DNA of 64,000 nt from Diploptera punctata. Lineage: Eukaryota; Arthropoda; Insecta; Blattodea; Blaberidae. The position numbers were made by a program, and so were the translations under genes. This document shows positions 31,515-41,925 of this stretch, one piece after another. Location: assembly GCA_030220185.1 (NCBI GenBank), contig JASPKZ010003432.1:620001-684000 (forward strand), written 5' to 3'. The notes under the pieces were generated by a model, which saw nothing but the letters and a program-made list of their open reading frames with translations, did no database searches and had not been told where the DNA came from. Each line of letters opens with the position of its first letter. Within the stretch, counting starts at the first letter, position 1.

Positions 31515-31837
31515 GTTCCACCGCTGTAGTCTCGAGGAAGCGTGCTGCCTTGTCACGCAGCGGGCCCGGGCTCCATTCCCGGTCGGGACAGGCTCCTGGG
31601 TGAGTTTTTTTTCGGGGTTTTTCCTCACCCGTAAGACAAATGTCAGGAAGCTTAGGGCCCAACGGTCCACGAAAATCATCCGGCCATCACTATCATCATC
31701 ATCCTTCACCTGTGTGGAAAGCAACGGGAAGCTTCCACACCTATAATTGCCTAGTAAGGCTGCAAAGCATAGCATGAAAATGCTATGATTGCAGTGAAAG
31801 ACCTGCCCTCGGGCAGAATTACGATGGATGGATGGAT
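31514..31837 (+). mobile_element. SINE-C1, full length
   Basis: Head CCACCGCTGTAGTCTCGAGG, damaged B box (GGCTCCATTCCCGG), body GTTTTTCCTCACCCGTAAG, a short CAT tract, then GTGTGGAAAGCAACGGGAAG and the ATGG-repeat end. Inserted in (TA)n, so the target duplication cannot be read. Confidence 0.9.
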
Positions 31838-31864
31838 ATATATACACAAGAACTAAGTTGAACA

Positions 31865-32335
31865 ATCTTTCTTCTTCTTCTAGCTCTACAGCCTTTTATG
31901 AGCCCTGGCTGCTGTTAAGACAAACTTCCACGCATCCTTCTCCATCCCCGGTCCCCAAGGTTTCGAAGATCCTCCTATACTCCATCCATCCATCTCAGCT
32001 TCGATCTTCCTCTTCTTATTCCTTCATTTGGTCTGAGCGTAAGCTTTCTATTGGCATTTTCTTCCTCCATTCTCATGATATGGCCCTTCCATCTCAGTCA
32101 GTAACATTTACAATATCTGGGTCCGACTACAAGTAGTAGATTTCATATCTTATCCGCCATACTCCACGATCTTTTTTGGGTCCCAAAATCTTCCTCAGGA
32201 TTTTCCTTTCAAACATTGCCAGTCTTTCTTCATAATGAGGAATAATTATCTTCATTATTTCAGAAGTATTTTTCTTTATCTCATTTTCTGACCTTTTTTT
32301 CCATAGAAGACTTTCACCTACTATTGATATCGGAT
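31865..32335 (-). pseudogene. LINE C-terminal remnant with (GAA)n tail
   Basis: Minus-strand frame near 32000 reads RRGRSKLRWMDGV, a stop, then EDLRNLGDRGWRRM, the RGRPKLRWMDGVxEDLRxLGVRxW motif of LINE C termini. It ends leftward in (GAA)n at 31868-31882. Farther right the sequence becomes harder to align. Confidence 0.65.
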
Positions 32336-32632
32336 CATTTTAACCTCCAACAGAAATTTTACCTTTTAACCCACACACAGTGAGGATAGCGCTTTCACAT
32401 CTAAAATACAAAATGCTTTCCTTTGGCTCTAAAAAAACAAGCTAATAGTTTTCGAAAACAGAATACCAGAACGAATATTCAGTCTCGTACAGAGTTGAGA
32501 ATAGAGGAAGCTTCAAAACTTCATACTTTATATCGCTATCGAATTCTTAAAACACTTTCGATTTTTAAAACGTACTGCATTTTAGGATTCTTAAAACGTA
32601 AAACATCTTATCTCATTTTATGTCGTATTTTG

Positions 32633-32923
32633 GGGGCATGCCGTAGCGTAGTGGTTAAGGCACTGCGCTACAAGCCGAAGGTTCGAGTCCCAGTGGGGTT
32701 AGGATTTTTAAAGTGATCCAAACATTCTGGCGACACAATGGCCCTGGGCTAGACTCAGCCTCTAACGGAAATGAGTACCAGACACTTGTTCTGGGGGTAA
32801 AGGCGGCCGTCATGCAGGGCTGACATCAAGTGCCGATTGTCAAGAAAAAGTGGGAGCCTCCTTAACATCCTACTTCCCCAAGGGCCTCCTGAGGCCTGTA
32901 GTGGGATCACTTTACCTTTACCT
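32633..32923 (+). mobile_element. SINE-B, full length with long TSD
   Basis: Head GCATGCCGTAGCGTAGTGG, B box GGTTCGAGTCC, full body, end GGGATCACTTTACCTTTACC. A 17-bp duplication TTTTATGTCGTATTTTG (32616-32632) and TTTTATGTCGTAGTTTG (32924-32940), one mismatch, fixes both ends. Confidence 0.95.
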
Positions 32924-33002
32924 TTTTATGTCGTAGTTTGTTCCTTTTTCAAAATTAAACAATAACATTATCACTAAAATATTGAATTATTAACTTGATT
33001 TA

Positions 33003-33003
33003 A

Positions 33004-33051
<48 letters not shown>
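33003..33051. repeat. (TA)n microsatellite
   Basis: About 24 TA repeats. Confidence 0.95.
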
Positions 33052-33054
<3 letters not shown>

Positions 33055-33172
33055 CTCGAAAGTACCCAATATCTAAAATCATCTATAATTATGATTTATG
33101 ACCTTAAATATACGTTTCATTAAATTAGGCAGTTCATTTAAATTTAGGGATCAATACTGGAATGTGGTGAAG

Positions 33173-33425
33173 GTACAGTGATCCCACTTCTGGGTTTAGG
33201 AGGCACAAGCAGTAGTAGGGGGGTTGAGGCTCCCACCTTTTCTAAACAATCGGCACTATATATCAGCCACGTGTTCAGTCCTGTGTGACGGCTGCCTTTA
33301 TCCCCAGAACATGCGTCTGGTACTCATTCATACTAGAGGCTGCGTCAACATCAAGGCCCGGTGGCTTCAGAAGGTTTAGGCCTATTTAGAAATGCTACTC
33401 CACTGAGTCTCGAATCCTATTCTTT
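33173..33425 (-). mobile_element. SINE-B, diverged
   Basis: Minus strand: CAGTGATCCCACTTCTGGG, TAAACAATCGGCACTATATA, GCGTCTGGTACTCATTCATA and the B-box region GAGTCTCGAATCC. The A-box part is not recognisable. Confidence 0.75.
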
Positions 33426-33985
33426 CATTACCCATTCTACAAAACCTTGGTATACAACTCAGATACCTTCTAGAAAATATTTGTATACAACTAGGATATC
33501 TTCTACAAAACGTGGCATGTAACTATACTTTTTTCCCCCCACTTTACATCAAATTCATAAACACTGCAGAAATTGTGGTAATTCAATGTATGAAAATAGC
33601 TGGATAACTGATTTAAGGAAACCATCCTTGTTAGTGCTTTTCACGTACACAACAGAACTATATATCGAAGTGCCGAAGGAACTCAGGTGCATATAGCATG
33701 CAGTTTGATCTAAGTGATGTAACATTATAATAACAACAACCTTAAGATGACCTTCATTAGCAAAGTGAAATGTACAGGCACCTGTTCCTAGTGTCAATAC
33801 CCCAACACATAGCAATTAGTACAACCCAATATGTCCCTCACTTTAAAACTAAACTTCCTCAACTACAACTAAATTAAGACTATTCATTAGCAATGTGAAA
33901 AGTGAATTGCTATAATTATGTGTGTGGGACTTGGAAAGGAACAAGTGTTTTATATAAAAAATGAAGACAGATAAGGGAAACTTGA
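33426..33985. other. no recognisable feature
   Basis: Contains a partial local duplication of TTGTATACAACT at about 33450-33500; the 86-codon minus ORF at 33555-33815 is unrecognised. Confidence 0.4.
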
Positions 33986-33989
33986 AGAT

Positions 33990-34150
33990 GAGGCTAATTC
34001 AAATACCTAGGAACAATAATTACAAACAGGAATGAGGTGTAAGAAGAAATTAAATAAAGGCTCAATTCTAGAAATAAGTTACATGCTATCATGCATGGAC
34101 TCTTGCATTCCTAACTTCTCTCAAGAAATGTTAACTGAAAATATATAGAA
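33990..34150 (+). mobile_element. LINE-E upstream (RT thumb) fragment
   Basis: TTCAAATACCTAGGAACAAT encodes the FKYLGT motif and is followed by GAATGAGGTGTAAGAAGAAA and AACTTCTCTCAAGAAATG. The same stretch occurs at 41985 and 52815. Decayed. Confidence 0.65.
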
Positions 34151-34157
34151 CAGCTAC

Positions 34158-34900
34158 TTTACTTTAGGATTCTAAGCTGAGGAAATTTTAAAGCAATCTT
34201 CCAATTTTCTCGTAGATCTTTCAGCAGTTCTATTCCCTTCTGGCTTATATTGTAACAGTAACAACTTAGGAAATCCATTGTTTTCTAACCTGTTAATATG
34301 GCCCATCAATTCTCTTTTATGATGTGCAATTTTTTTTTTTCAGTTATACTGGAAATATTAAATTCTTCTGCAAGTGTATGACCGGCTGTTCTTAAAAAAG
34401 TATCGCTGTTATCTTTATGTTTCTTTTATCTGATTCATTAATGGGTCAATTTTCACTGCCATATATAGGCCTAGTCCACCGCTGTGGTCTCGAGGTAGCG
34501 TGCTGCCTTGTAACGCAGCGGGCCCCGGTTCGATCCCCGGTCGGGGCAGTTTTTCTGGGTGAGGTTTTATCGGGGTTTTTCCTCACCTGTAAGACAAATG
34601 CCAGGAAAACTTTAAGGCCCAAACGGTCCCCGAAATCATATGGCCATCATCATCATCCTTATCATTATCATCATCATCATCATCACCATCCTTCACCGGT
34701 GTGGAAAGCAACGGGAAGCTATCACACCTACAATTCCCTAGTAAAACTGCAAGCATAGCATGAAAATGTTATGATTGCAGTGAAGGACCTGCCTTGGGGC
34801 AGACTTACTATGGATGGATATAGGCCTAAGTGTTGGCACCGCCATCACTTTATAAAATTTATTCTGAGTATCTCTTCGTCTCTTAGTTTATCTAAAAGTT
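34158..34900 (-). pseudogene. LINE RT C-terminal remnant interrupted by SINE-C1
   Basis: Minus strand 34900-34818 reads INFIK-x-MAVPTL; after the SINE, 34462 onward continues YGSEN. Further down are KRELMGHINRLENNGFPKLL and LLQYKPEGNRTAERS. This is the MAVPTLLYGSEN ... HINRM ... YKPEGRR series of the YGSE-type LINEs. Frameshifts and stops are common. Confidence 0.75.
34474..34817 (+). mobile_element. SINE-C1, full length, inserted in a LINE
   Basis: Head TCCACCGCTGTGGTCTCGAGG, B box GGTTCGATCCC, body GTTTTTCCTCACCTGTAAG, (CAT)n at 34643-34688, GTGTGGAAAGCAACGGGAAG, and ATGG-repeat end. A perfect 11-bp duplication ATATAGGCCTA (34463-34473, 34818-34828) brackets it. The 113-codon ORF is a by-product. 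Confidence 0.95.
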
Positions 34901-34904
34901 CTTA

Positions 34905-35590
34905 TGGTGCCACAGTCGTCTCGGTGGATCGAATCCTGACGGTTCCGTTGGGGTATTTGTGGTGAGCCACTCCGGGATTTATCGAGGTTTTTTCGAGGTC
35001 CTCCCGTTTCCCTAATTTCATCCCACCACACTCTTCACTCCTCTACCCTTCTGTCTACTACATGTTATTTAACTCTGCGTTCATTGATTTCATATCACCC
35101 CTCACCTCATCTCATGTTAGGAAGAAAAAGTTTGGTTTGGCAATCCACGTGCATTGAAAATATGTTATTGCGGGGATCTAGTGGAGCGGACACTTCAGTG
35201 TGCTGCCTTATGAATCTAAGGGGCAGATTGAGTCAACGGGAAGATTGCAGTTCCTCGTCGCAGCCATGCGTCCAACCCAAAAATGGGGTGAGAGTCATGG
35301 GTGTAAACCCGGTGTTTCGGAAGAGGAAGACTACATACAACTTACTCCATAACAGCGTGTAGTAGACTTTCATTTCCGTAATATTCGGAAAGCGCAATAG
35401 ATCCTTCAGGTCGCAGAGGTAGGGTATAGCTCGGGTCCAAGCTCTGTGTGTTTGCGGGGGGAAGTGTGGGGAGTGGGAGGAGGTACACTTCTCTGCTTCT
35501 CATAGTACAACAGCTGAGACAGCAAATTCCTTTCAGACACACGGAGCTGGGTCCCGAGCAGTACTCTGTCCTCCCAGTCTGAATGTAGAA
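34905..35590. other. GC-richer unassigned segment, possible tRNA-derived repeat
   Basis: Noticeably richer in G and C than its surroundings. GGATCGAATCC at about 34926 is one base from a B box and follows GCCACAGTCGTCTCGGT, so a SINE head is possible. The rest (GGTTTTTTCGAGGTCCTCCC, CACTTCAGTGTGCTGCC, GGGGGGAAGTGTGGGGAGTG) matches none of the families defined here. ORFs of 66-99 codons lack recognised domains. Confidence 0.35.
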
Positions 35591-35599
35591 TATATAAAA

Positions 35600-36014
35600 A
35601 AGAAATGGTCATCATCATCATCATCACCACTCCAGAGATTAGGCAATTGCCCGTTCCGACTTCATAATGCATCAGCCCAACGTCTTCTAGGTCTTCCAAC
35701 ATCACGTCTTCCTCTTGCTTGATAATTTCTTGCTAACAATGGATATCTCTCCTTACTCATTCCATCTATGTGATCAATCCATTTCTGTCTGTAATTCGTG
35801 ACCTTATCCAATAAAGGCTGTACTTTCAATTCTTCTCATATATCCTCATTTCTTATTCTATCAAGTCTTGTACATCCTTTTACTTGTCTTAGGAACCTCA
35901 TCTCCGCCGTCTGTATTCTATTCTTCTGTTTTTTCACTGGAGCCCAAGTTTCACATCCATACAATATTGTAGGAACCGCCATAACATTATACATTTTTAT
36001 CATGGTTTCTTTTC
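35600..36014 (-). pseudogene. LINE RT C-terminal remnant with (GAT)n tail
   Basis: Minus strand reads KETMIKMYNVMAVPTILYGC, ETWAPVKKQKNRIQTAEMRF and LRQVKGCTRLDRIRNEDI in one frame, then decays. This is the region just after the RT palm in YGSE-type non-LTR elements. The left end, (CAT)n on the plus strand at 35610-35627, is its GAT-repeat 3' tail. Confidence 0.85.
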
Positions 36015-36424
36015 TACAAAAGAAATGGTATCATGCATAATTTTAATTGTATTAAGTTTATTGTCTACATTTAAAATAATAAAAATTGTACCTGTGATGG
36101 CATTTGTCCTCAACAAATTAAAATTCTTTAAAATAATCAGCTAGGCCTTTCGGAACTAGTTCCATTTTCATAGCTGTTCTATTCAGTACTGATTGTGTTC
36201 AACGAGCATGTTGTGTAATGGGTTGATCTGGTAAGCCTAGTTGATTATTTAAAAATGATTTAATTTGTTGAGGACGACTGTTCATACAGCCTAGAAAAAT
36301 AAACTTATTGACGAGTTCAATCAAAAGGAACAAAATACGAGGCAATAAATAAAATTGTGTACTTTTAAGAATCGAAAGTGTTTTAGGGATTTGTTTTGAA
36401 ATTTTGAAATAATACAATAACAGA
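36015..36424. other. no recognisable feature
   Basis: AT-rich; the 72-codon minus ORF is unrecognised. Confidence 0.4.
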
Positions 36425-36662
36425 AATTATGAATACAGAAAAGGATATTGTACAAGAGATTGAAGAAATCCAACTAAGATGGTATGGACATATAATGAGA
36501 AGAAGGGACACAGAAACAAAATGGATACCTCCTGGAAAAGGGAAACGTGGTAGACCAAAACCAACGTGGATAAAGGGAATTCAAGACAGCTTGAAGAAGA
36601 GAAATATTACAGAAGCAGACACGCATGACCGGGAAGTGTGGAAGAAAAAAAATATATATTTT
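36425..36662 (+). pseudogene. LINE C-terminal fragment, intact frame
   Basis: An 79-codon open frame reads EEIQLRWYGHIMRRRDTETK, WIPPGKGKRGRPKPTWIKGI, QDSLKKRNITEADTHDREVW. The QLRWYGH-x-MR, GKRGRPK-x-TW and DRxxW elements are the standard C-terminal tail of a non-LTR polyprotein. It ends at a run of A (GAAGAAAAAAAA), consistent with a 3' tail. It belongs to a different LINE from LINE-E. Both ends truncated relative to a full element. Confidence 0.8.
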
Positions 36663-37474
36663 GGTTGAGGATGCCTGTGTAAACAACAGAAAAAACCCTG
36701 AAATATATTTTTTTTTTCGATTTTCCCGTATTAATCGATACGTTCCTAGTACGAAGTATAACCAAAATTCAATACACACAACTTCTCAGGTATGTCTATT
36801 TGAAACTATAAGAATTAGAAGTGTCAAGACATTTATAAAGTAAAGAGGTACTAACAGATGGTTCAATAGGCAATTCAGACACGTTTTCTATGGCACAATA
36901 TGATGTACGCCATCTCTAACACATTAATATATGATATATTCTAATGAGCTCCCCCTTCCCTTGTCTTTATTTCACCTACGCCTCGCTATGAATTATTCCT
37001 GTGTTCTCTTCACCCCGCGATCACCTACCGATATACCAGTGGCGGAATTTAATTCCAAAAGCATTTTATTACTCATAAAAAATAAAGAATAAAAATATGT
37101 GCAAGTTGTTATGTTTTTATGACCATAAAAAACTTGATGCTTTTAAAGTTAGAATTTGGTGGTCGTAGAAAATAGCTATTTAAACTCACCGGGCGCATTT
37201 TAGGCATCATCTATTAATTTTAATGTGTTTTTGTTGTTCTATAGCCTTCATATTTACATCAGATGGAATAATTTATTAATTTATTTAATGAGAGTTGATA
37301 TTTATTGCACACAAGCATAATTAGTTTTATTATAATTATCATCATCATTATTTATACCGAGATCGAGAAACAGATTTAGATATAAAATCAAGTATAAGTT
37401 GTACATACTAAAATACAAATTTTCGTAGTGCGTTTTTTTATAAAATTGTAAATTCCAAAATCCTATTCAGAGGC
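36663..37474. other. no recognisable feature
   Basis: AT-rich DNA of about 0.8 kb. Confidence 0.4.
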
Positions 37475-37705
37475 AACAAGATTGAAATGCTACAAAACTA
37501 TGATTTTACCAGTAACAATGTGTTCAGTTGCAACATATATATTTAAGAGAAGATAATTTCTAATAACTGAAAATAAAATATTGAGTTAGAGATTTGGCCC
37601 CATTATGTAGAACGGTATTTGCAGAATTAAAAAAAACAGATAATTGAGAATTCTTTACAAAGATCCTGATACAATAGCTGTTACGAAAAGTCGAAGATGA
37701 AGATG
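37475..37705 (+). pseudogene. LINE RT C-terminal remnant
   Basis: Frames read RLKCYKTMILPVTM, SVATYIFKRR, ITENKILS, FGPIM, NGICRIKKNR and LRILYKDPDTIAVTKSRR. This aligns with the YKTMILPV ... ENKxLRxxFGP ... ELRxLYKDPDIxxxxKSRR order of LINE-E-like polyproteins. Stops and frameshifts are present. Confidence 0.65.
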
Positions 37706-37784
37706 GTTATAAAAAAGGTAAATTATCCCACTATAGGCCAACGGACAAGGATTCTATTTAATGTTACAAACTCTAAATGTGAAT

Positions 37785-37943
37785 GGTTTTTGCAGAATGT
37801 GATATCCCATTACATGGCCCGCAAATTCTCCTGATCTAAATCCTATGTAGAACCTCTGGGGTATTTTGTATCTTTCTATGTATACTGATGGAAAAAAGAG
37901 CACTAATGTTAATGCGTTGCAGGCAGCAATCAGCTCTACATCG
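37785..37943 (+). pseudogene. Tc1-type transposase C-terminal remnant
   Basis: Reads EWFLQNVI, then after a frameshift WPANSPDLNPM-stop-NLWG and ILYLSMYTDGKKSTNVNALQ. The WPxxSPDLNPIENLWG block holds the last catalytic acidic position of the DDE domain of Tc1-like transposases, where Glu is replaced by a stop codon here. Only about 50 codons of a protein normally near 340 survive, so it is dead. It lies just left of the TTAA-type MITE. Confidence 0.8.
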
Positions 37944-37951
37944 GAGATTTA

Positions 37952-38316
37952 CCCTTAAATTGGCAAATCGCTAATTTCTCGTGGCAGTTATTTAATTGAG
38001 GCGGACCGCAGTGAAAACGAAATCTTGTATAACTGACATTATTATTATCACCTCACTATGATGGTTGTCCAGCGGCTCGCTTTGTTTCCCCGCAGCTGTT
38101 ATAAATAATTAAATGCAAAGATGCCGACTACCGCCACTATAAGAATTCCGCATTGTCAAGCATTGTCGCGCTTTTATATAAAAGGACAACCATCATAGTG
38201 AGGCGATAATATATTGTATATTCGACACATATTTAAGAGATTTCTTCTCGTTCGTTTTTTTATGTTTTATTAAAAAATTAATTAATTAAATCAATTGATA
38301 CATTGACAATTAAGGG
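37952..38316. mobile_element. piggyBac-like MITE containing a second MITE
   Basis: Ends CCCTTAAATTGGCA and (opposite strand) CCCTTAATTGTCA, with TTAA at the right flank and TTTA at the left. The core GCGGACCGCAGTGAAAACG and the segment ACATATTTAAG ... TTCGTTTTTT match the copy at 8855-9071 on the opposite strand. It is longer than that copy because of the insertion at 38048-38206. Confidence 0.7.
38048..38206. mobile_element. TA-flanked MITE (159 bp) nested in the larger MITE
   Basis: Left TIR TCACCTCACTATGATGGTTG and its right counterpart match over 23 bp with one mismatch. TA borders both ends (38046-38047, 38207-38208). The homologous copy at 8855 lacks this block, which confirms it as an insertion. 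TA target and short TIR suit a Tc1/mariner-type non-autonomous element. Confidence 0.8.
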
Positions 38317-38362
38317 TTAAACGTTAAATTCAGTTGCAAATTTTGTATATTCATACATCACA

Positions 38363-38467
38363 ATGTATAACGTACGTCCAAATAAAGTTTCTGATTATGT
38401 ATTATTTATTGGGATATTCCTTGCCATCGGTACGATATTATATTATTTTTCAAAGCACCTTAGAGAC

Positions 38468-38498
<31 letters not shown>

Positions 38499-38506
38499 AT
38501 AATTAA
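38363..38506 (+). other. 47-codon ORF with one membrane-like segment
   Basis: Starts MYNVRPNKVSDYVLFIGIFL and has one hydrophobic stretch (residues about 12-29) followed by a Lys/Arg-rich tail. It loosely recalls the N-terminal VDYxxF segment of SLC5-type transporters. There is no clear splice donor and the tail is an AAAG repeat, so chance is likely. Confidence 0.15.
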
Positions 38507-39245
38507 ATGAATGTGGATATTTAAATGGACAGATTTCATTATCCTCAGACATAGAATGCGTTGTAAAAACTGAAGGAGATAAAATTAAGAAATTCGAACC
38601 AAGAATTGTCTATCTAAAATTAGAAAAGAGCATTATTCTTTTAAACAATTCCATTGGGTATTTTTAAATTATATATTTTTACCACACTGCATATTAATGC
38701 ATGTGGCACACTTAGTTTGTTGCTGTTATCGTACCCAGACACGATGTAATTTTAGTAGAAATATAATTTATGCAGTTCACTACATTAAGTCTTCCTTAAT
38801 ATCTAGAAATGAAACGCCATAAGGCACGATAATAGATCGTCAAAATTAATCATAAATCATGCAGTTTTACGCCATTATGTTCACAATTGGAAATTCCGGG
38901 AAATAATTCCTCTTGCTGATAATAATTAACATCAAAATAATTGTAATGCGCATTCTAGAATATTACACAATTATTTCACGTTAGTAAAATATATTTATCA
39001 CTTCTAAATAAAACTATAACATAATAGAAGCCAGAATGTCGCAGTTTTGAATTCCTCATACGATCTGATTTTTTAGTATTTTCTGTCCTTTTGTATCCTA
39101 TACAATACATGAAAGATTTAATATTTTCTCACTCTACAAAAACTTAAAGATAGCTTGGTTTTATAACTATGTGATTCAGGTATATACTTAATTTCTAACT
39201 GTTAAGGTTAGGTGGCAGCACTCAACAAATCGTAAAAACTTAACA
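38507..39245. other. no recognisable feature
   Basis: AT-rich DNA. Confidence 0.4.
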
Positions 39246-39249
39246 GAAA

Positions 39250-39603
39250 TCTCCATGAACTCCTTGGCGCGTCAGCCTAGAAGGTCTTGGCCTACATGCC
39301 AGCTGCTGGCCTCACATCTATGTGTTAATGCGGAGGTTGACGATCATCTAGCCAATATAAAGGTGACATGTGGTTATCATGTCGGGTCCCCCTCGCCTTT
39401 TGAGCTGGATTTCTGAACCTGGTGCCATTACTTATTACAGTTAATTAAATTCCTTACAATGCTGGATAGATACTGTTACCATCCCATTCTGGCTGAAATC
39501 CAAAAGAGAAAATTTCTACCCCCATGGCAACTCTAACTAGCGCAAGTTAGTAGCTCTGCGCTAAAAGTACCATGCCTTAAATCGCTCGGCTAAGGCGTGG
39601 GGA
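39250..39603 (-). mobile_element. SINE-A, full length, diverged
   Basis: Minus strand from CTTGGCGCGTCAGCCTAGAA through CTGCTGGCCTCACATCTATG, ATGTCGGGTCCCCCTCGCC and GAAAATTTCTACCCCCATGG to the head AAATCGCTCGGCTAAGGCG. Confidence 0.85.
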
Positions 39604-39984
39604 TAACATAAACCTACTTAATCGTTAATGATAAACATTCAGCATCCGAAATTGTTAAAAGAGAAAATCACATATTATTGTAAAATTTATTAAACATGTA
39701 TATTATGAGACAGTAACTCCCTACCAAAAAATAAATAATAAAATCAATAAAATTTAATTATTTTTTGGAAACATGTAGATAATTTTATTACTTGATAACT
39801 CGTGTAACAAAAAAGGTATAACTCTCCAAGTAAGTTTTGAATTCATATAAAGATTCCCAAATTTGGAATGCAAGGATGACTATTGCTTCAAAAATTAAAA
39901 TCACTTTGTGTTAAAAAAAAATATAATTAAACATAAACTAAAATTCTATTCCACTTCAGGATTGAAGTAGCGATATTATGACTT

Positions 39985-40160
39985 CGGGATCGTCTCATCT
40001 TGTAATGGATACAAGTAACAAGCGCTCCCTCTGGGAATAAAGAAGATCGTCACATAGGGCTAACTTATCATGCCGATTGTCTGCAATGTTGGGAGTCTAA
40101 ATCCCTTACCGCAGGAAAGTTCTACGGCGTATAATAGGAACACTTCACTTTTACAAAGTC
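39985..40160 (+). mobile_element. SINE-B, 5'-truncated and diverged
   Basis: TAATGGATACAAGTAACAAG, GAATAAAGAAGATCGTCACA, TGCCGATTGTCTGCAATGT and TAGGAACACTTCACTTTTAC align with the SINE-B body and end. Head missing. Confidence 0.6.
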
Positions 40161-40164
40161 AAGT

Positions 40165-40325
40165 CGGCAACAGTAGCCGAGAGATTCTACATCCCGCCTT
40201 GTCATATAGTTATTGAATGCGCGTTGATTCAAATTTCCACGGGAAACCAACTATGTCATAGAATTTCGACCAGCATATGAGACTGGTGTTTACTCAGTAT
40301 ACTGAGGAACTACTGCAAAAATTTG
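40165..40325 (+). mobile_element. SINE-A 5' part, heavily diverged
   Basis: CAACAGTAGCCGAGAGATTC (A-box region), GCGCGTTGATTCAAATTTCC (B-box region) and CATAGAATTTCGACCAGCAT align with the SINE-A head and start of the body. Confidence 0.55.
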
Positions 40326-40550
40326 ACTGCAGAATTAAATATATATTTAAGGGAAGCAGCCAGAACAGTGAGGAGAGAGCTGCAAATATTAGATATTTAT
40401 GTCAGACCAGCAATTAGCAAACCATTGATTACAGATAGCAATGCGATAACGCTAAGCGTTATGAACAGAACTCCTGGACTCCTGATAATTGCAAACATAT
40501 AGGCCTAATACAATTTTATTAGTCGATACTTACCATTTTCCCGACTACTA
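40326..40550. other. no recognisable feature
   Basis: Ordinary DNA. Confidence 0.35.
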
Positions 40551-40552
40551 GT

Positions 40553-40587
40553 AGGGTGTGTGTATATATATATGTGTGTGTGTGTTT

Positions 40588-40646
<59 letters not shown>

Positions 40647-40663
40647 TGTGTGTGTGTGGGTGT
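40553..40663. repeat. (TG)n microsatellite, impure
   Basis: About 110 bp of TG repeats with TA, TTTG and GGG interruptions. Confidence 0.95.
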
Positions 40664-40669
40664 TTGGAG

Positions 40670-41105
40670 AACACCAAAATAAGCTTACAACTCAGACTGC
40701 TTAGTACCTAGAGTTAAAATAGGTGGAGGGTCAATACTGGTTTGAGCAGAAATATCCTGATATCTGTAGGTCCTATTATCATCGAAATGACTGCTAAGCT
40801 CTGTTAGGCATTCAATGGAGAAATTTGCATGAATGGTATGGATAACAATACAGGCAAAACAATACAAAATGACACCGCTACTACTCTCACAGCTGGTTAT
40901 ATTAAAGACTGTTTTGAAGAGTAAGAGGGAGAAGTCGGACGTCTACCACTTTCTTACTTATTGGCTTTACGGCCCTTTCCGCCTAGTCATAGACTTTCAT
41001 TTATTAGGGGTTCCTAGACTAATCTAATTTAGTTACGAATATTTCCCAACAGATATCAAGAGTCACATGCGGTCAACATATCGATCTATAAACAACTAAG
41101 GTATT
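40670..41105. other. no recognisable feature
   Basis: Short ORFs (60 and 64 codons) without motifs. Confidence 0.4.
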
Positions 41106-41107
41106 AC

Positions 41108-41345
41108 ATGGATAATTAAGGTCGGCAAATTTAGTTTAGAGGCCTTTGTTTTTAGACTTAATGTTCGTTTACGAGCCTGAAAATCTTCAAAACTCGGAAT
41201 CTAAGACTTAAAGTCCCACCCGGAGGACTTGTTCCTTGGATTTTTCCTTTTCTAAAAATACATCGACCCCGGCCGGGTTTAAACCCGCGACCCTGGGGAT
41301 TAGAGACAAGAAAAACAACTACTATTCCATAGCGACCGACAGCCA
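41108..41345 (-). mobile_element. SINE-F copy
   Basis: Minus strand: head with B box GGGTTTAAACCC within CGCGGGTTTAAACCCGGCC, then CATCGACCCCGG, AAAGTCCCACCCGGAGGACT and TTTACGAGCCTGAAAATCTT (plus-strand spelling). Its head end abuts the Tc1 remnant at 41348, so it may have inserted into that element. Confidence 0.65.
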
Positions 41346-41347
41346 GA

Positions 41348-41515
41348 TCAATTCTAGATATAAATATTATTGAGGCAATATGGCGTAGATTAAAAAATAA
41401 AATAAGGGCAAAATTTCCACCTCCTTCCTCTCTTAAAGAGACGAAGTTAATTCAACATGAAGAATGGTACAAGATGTCTATAGCATATAAGTTATTCATA
41501 AGTTGTATGAAGTAA
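41348..41515 (+). pseudogene. Tc1-type transposase C-terminal fragment, open frame
   Basis: An uninterrupted frame reads LDINIIEAIWRRLKNKIRAK, FPPPSSLKETKLIQHEEWYK and MSIAYKLFISCMK-stop. The LNIIExxWxxLKxxxRxxFPPPSSL ... EEWYK pattern is the C-terminal end of Tc1-like transposases, and the Glu in NIIE is the third acidic catalytic residue of the DDE domain. Everything upstream is missing, so the fragment is non-functional. It differs from the remnant at 37785. Confidence 0.85.
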
Positions 41516-41925
41516 TTCCAGGAATAATTACAGATTTTTTTAGGACCAATCGTTGGTCCTATGCATATCAGTGGATATTTGGAAGGTGTTTCTATTGTCG
41601 TGTATTTCTCCTGTACATAATAGGCTTTCCGTGAGCAAGAAAAAATATAAGTGCATATCAACAGTCCCGCTTTATCTGACATAAAATAATCAATTTACTT
41701 CAGTGAGGAGGCAAACTGCATAAGGAAGTGAAGATGAAATAATCCGCCACTGTGCGTGAATCTCCGCACCTTGTTATGTAGATGGTATCACCAAACAAGT
41801 TATACATCCCAGCGATACAAATATCTCAGCCAGCCACACGTTAAATATGCTATTTGCATATGAATGTGTTGCATATGAAACTATGTAGGACCGAACATAA
41901 CCAATAAGCTATAAGCTATAGTAAA
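41516..41925. other. no recognisable feature
   Basis: The 76-codon minus ORF at 41452-41682 is the antisense of the transposase end and flank. Confidence 0.4.
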
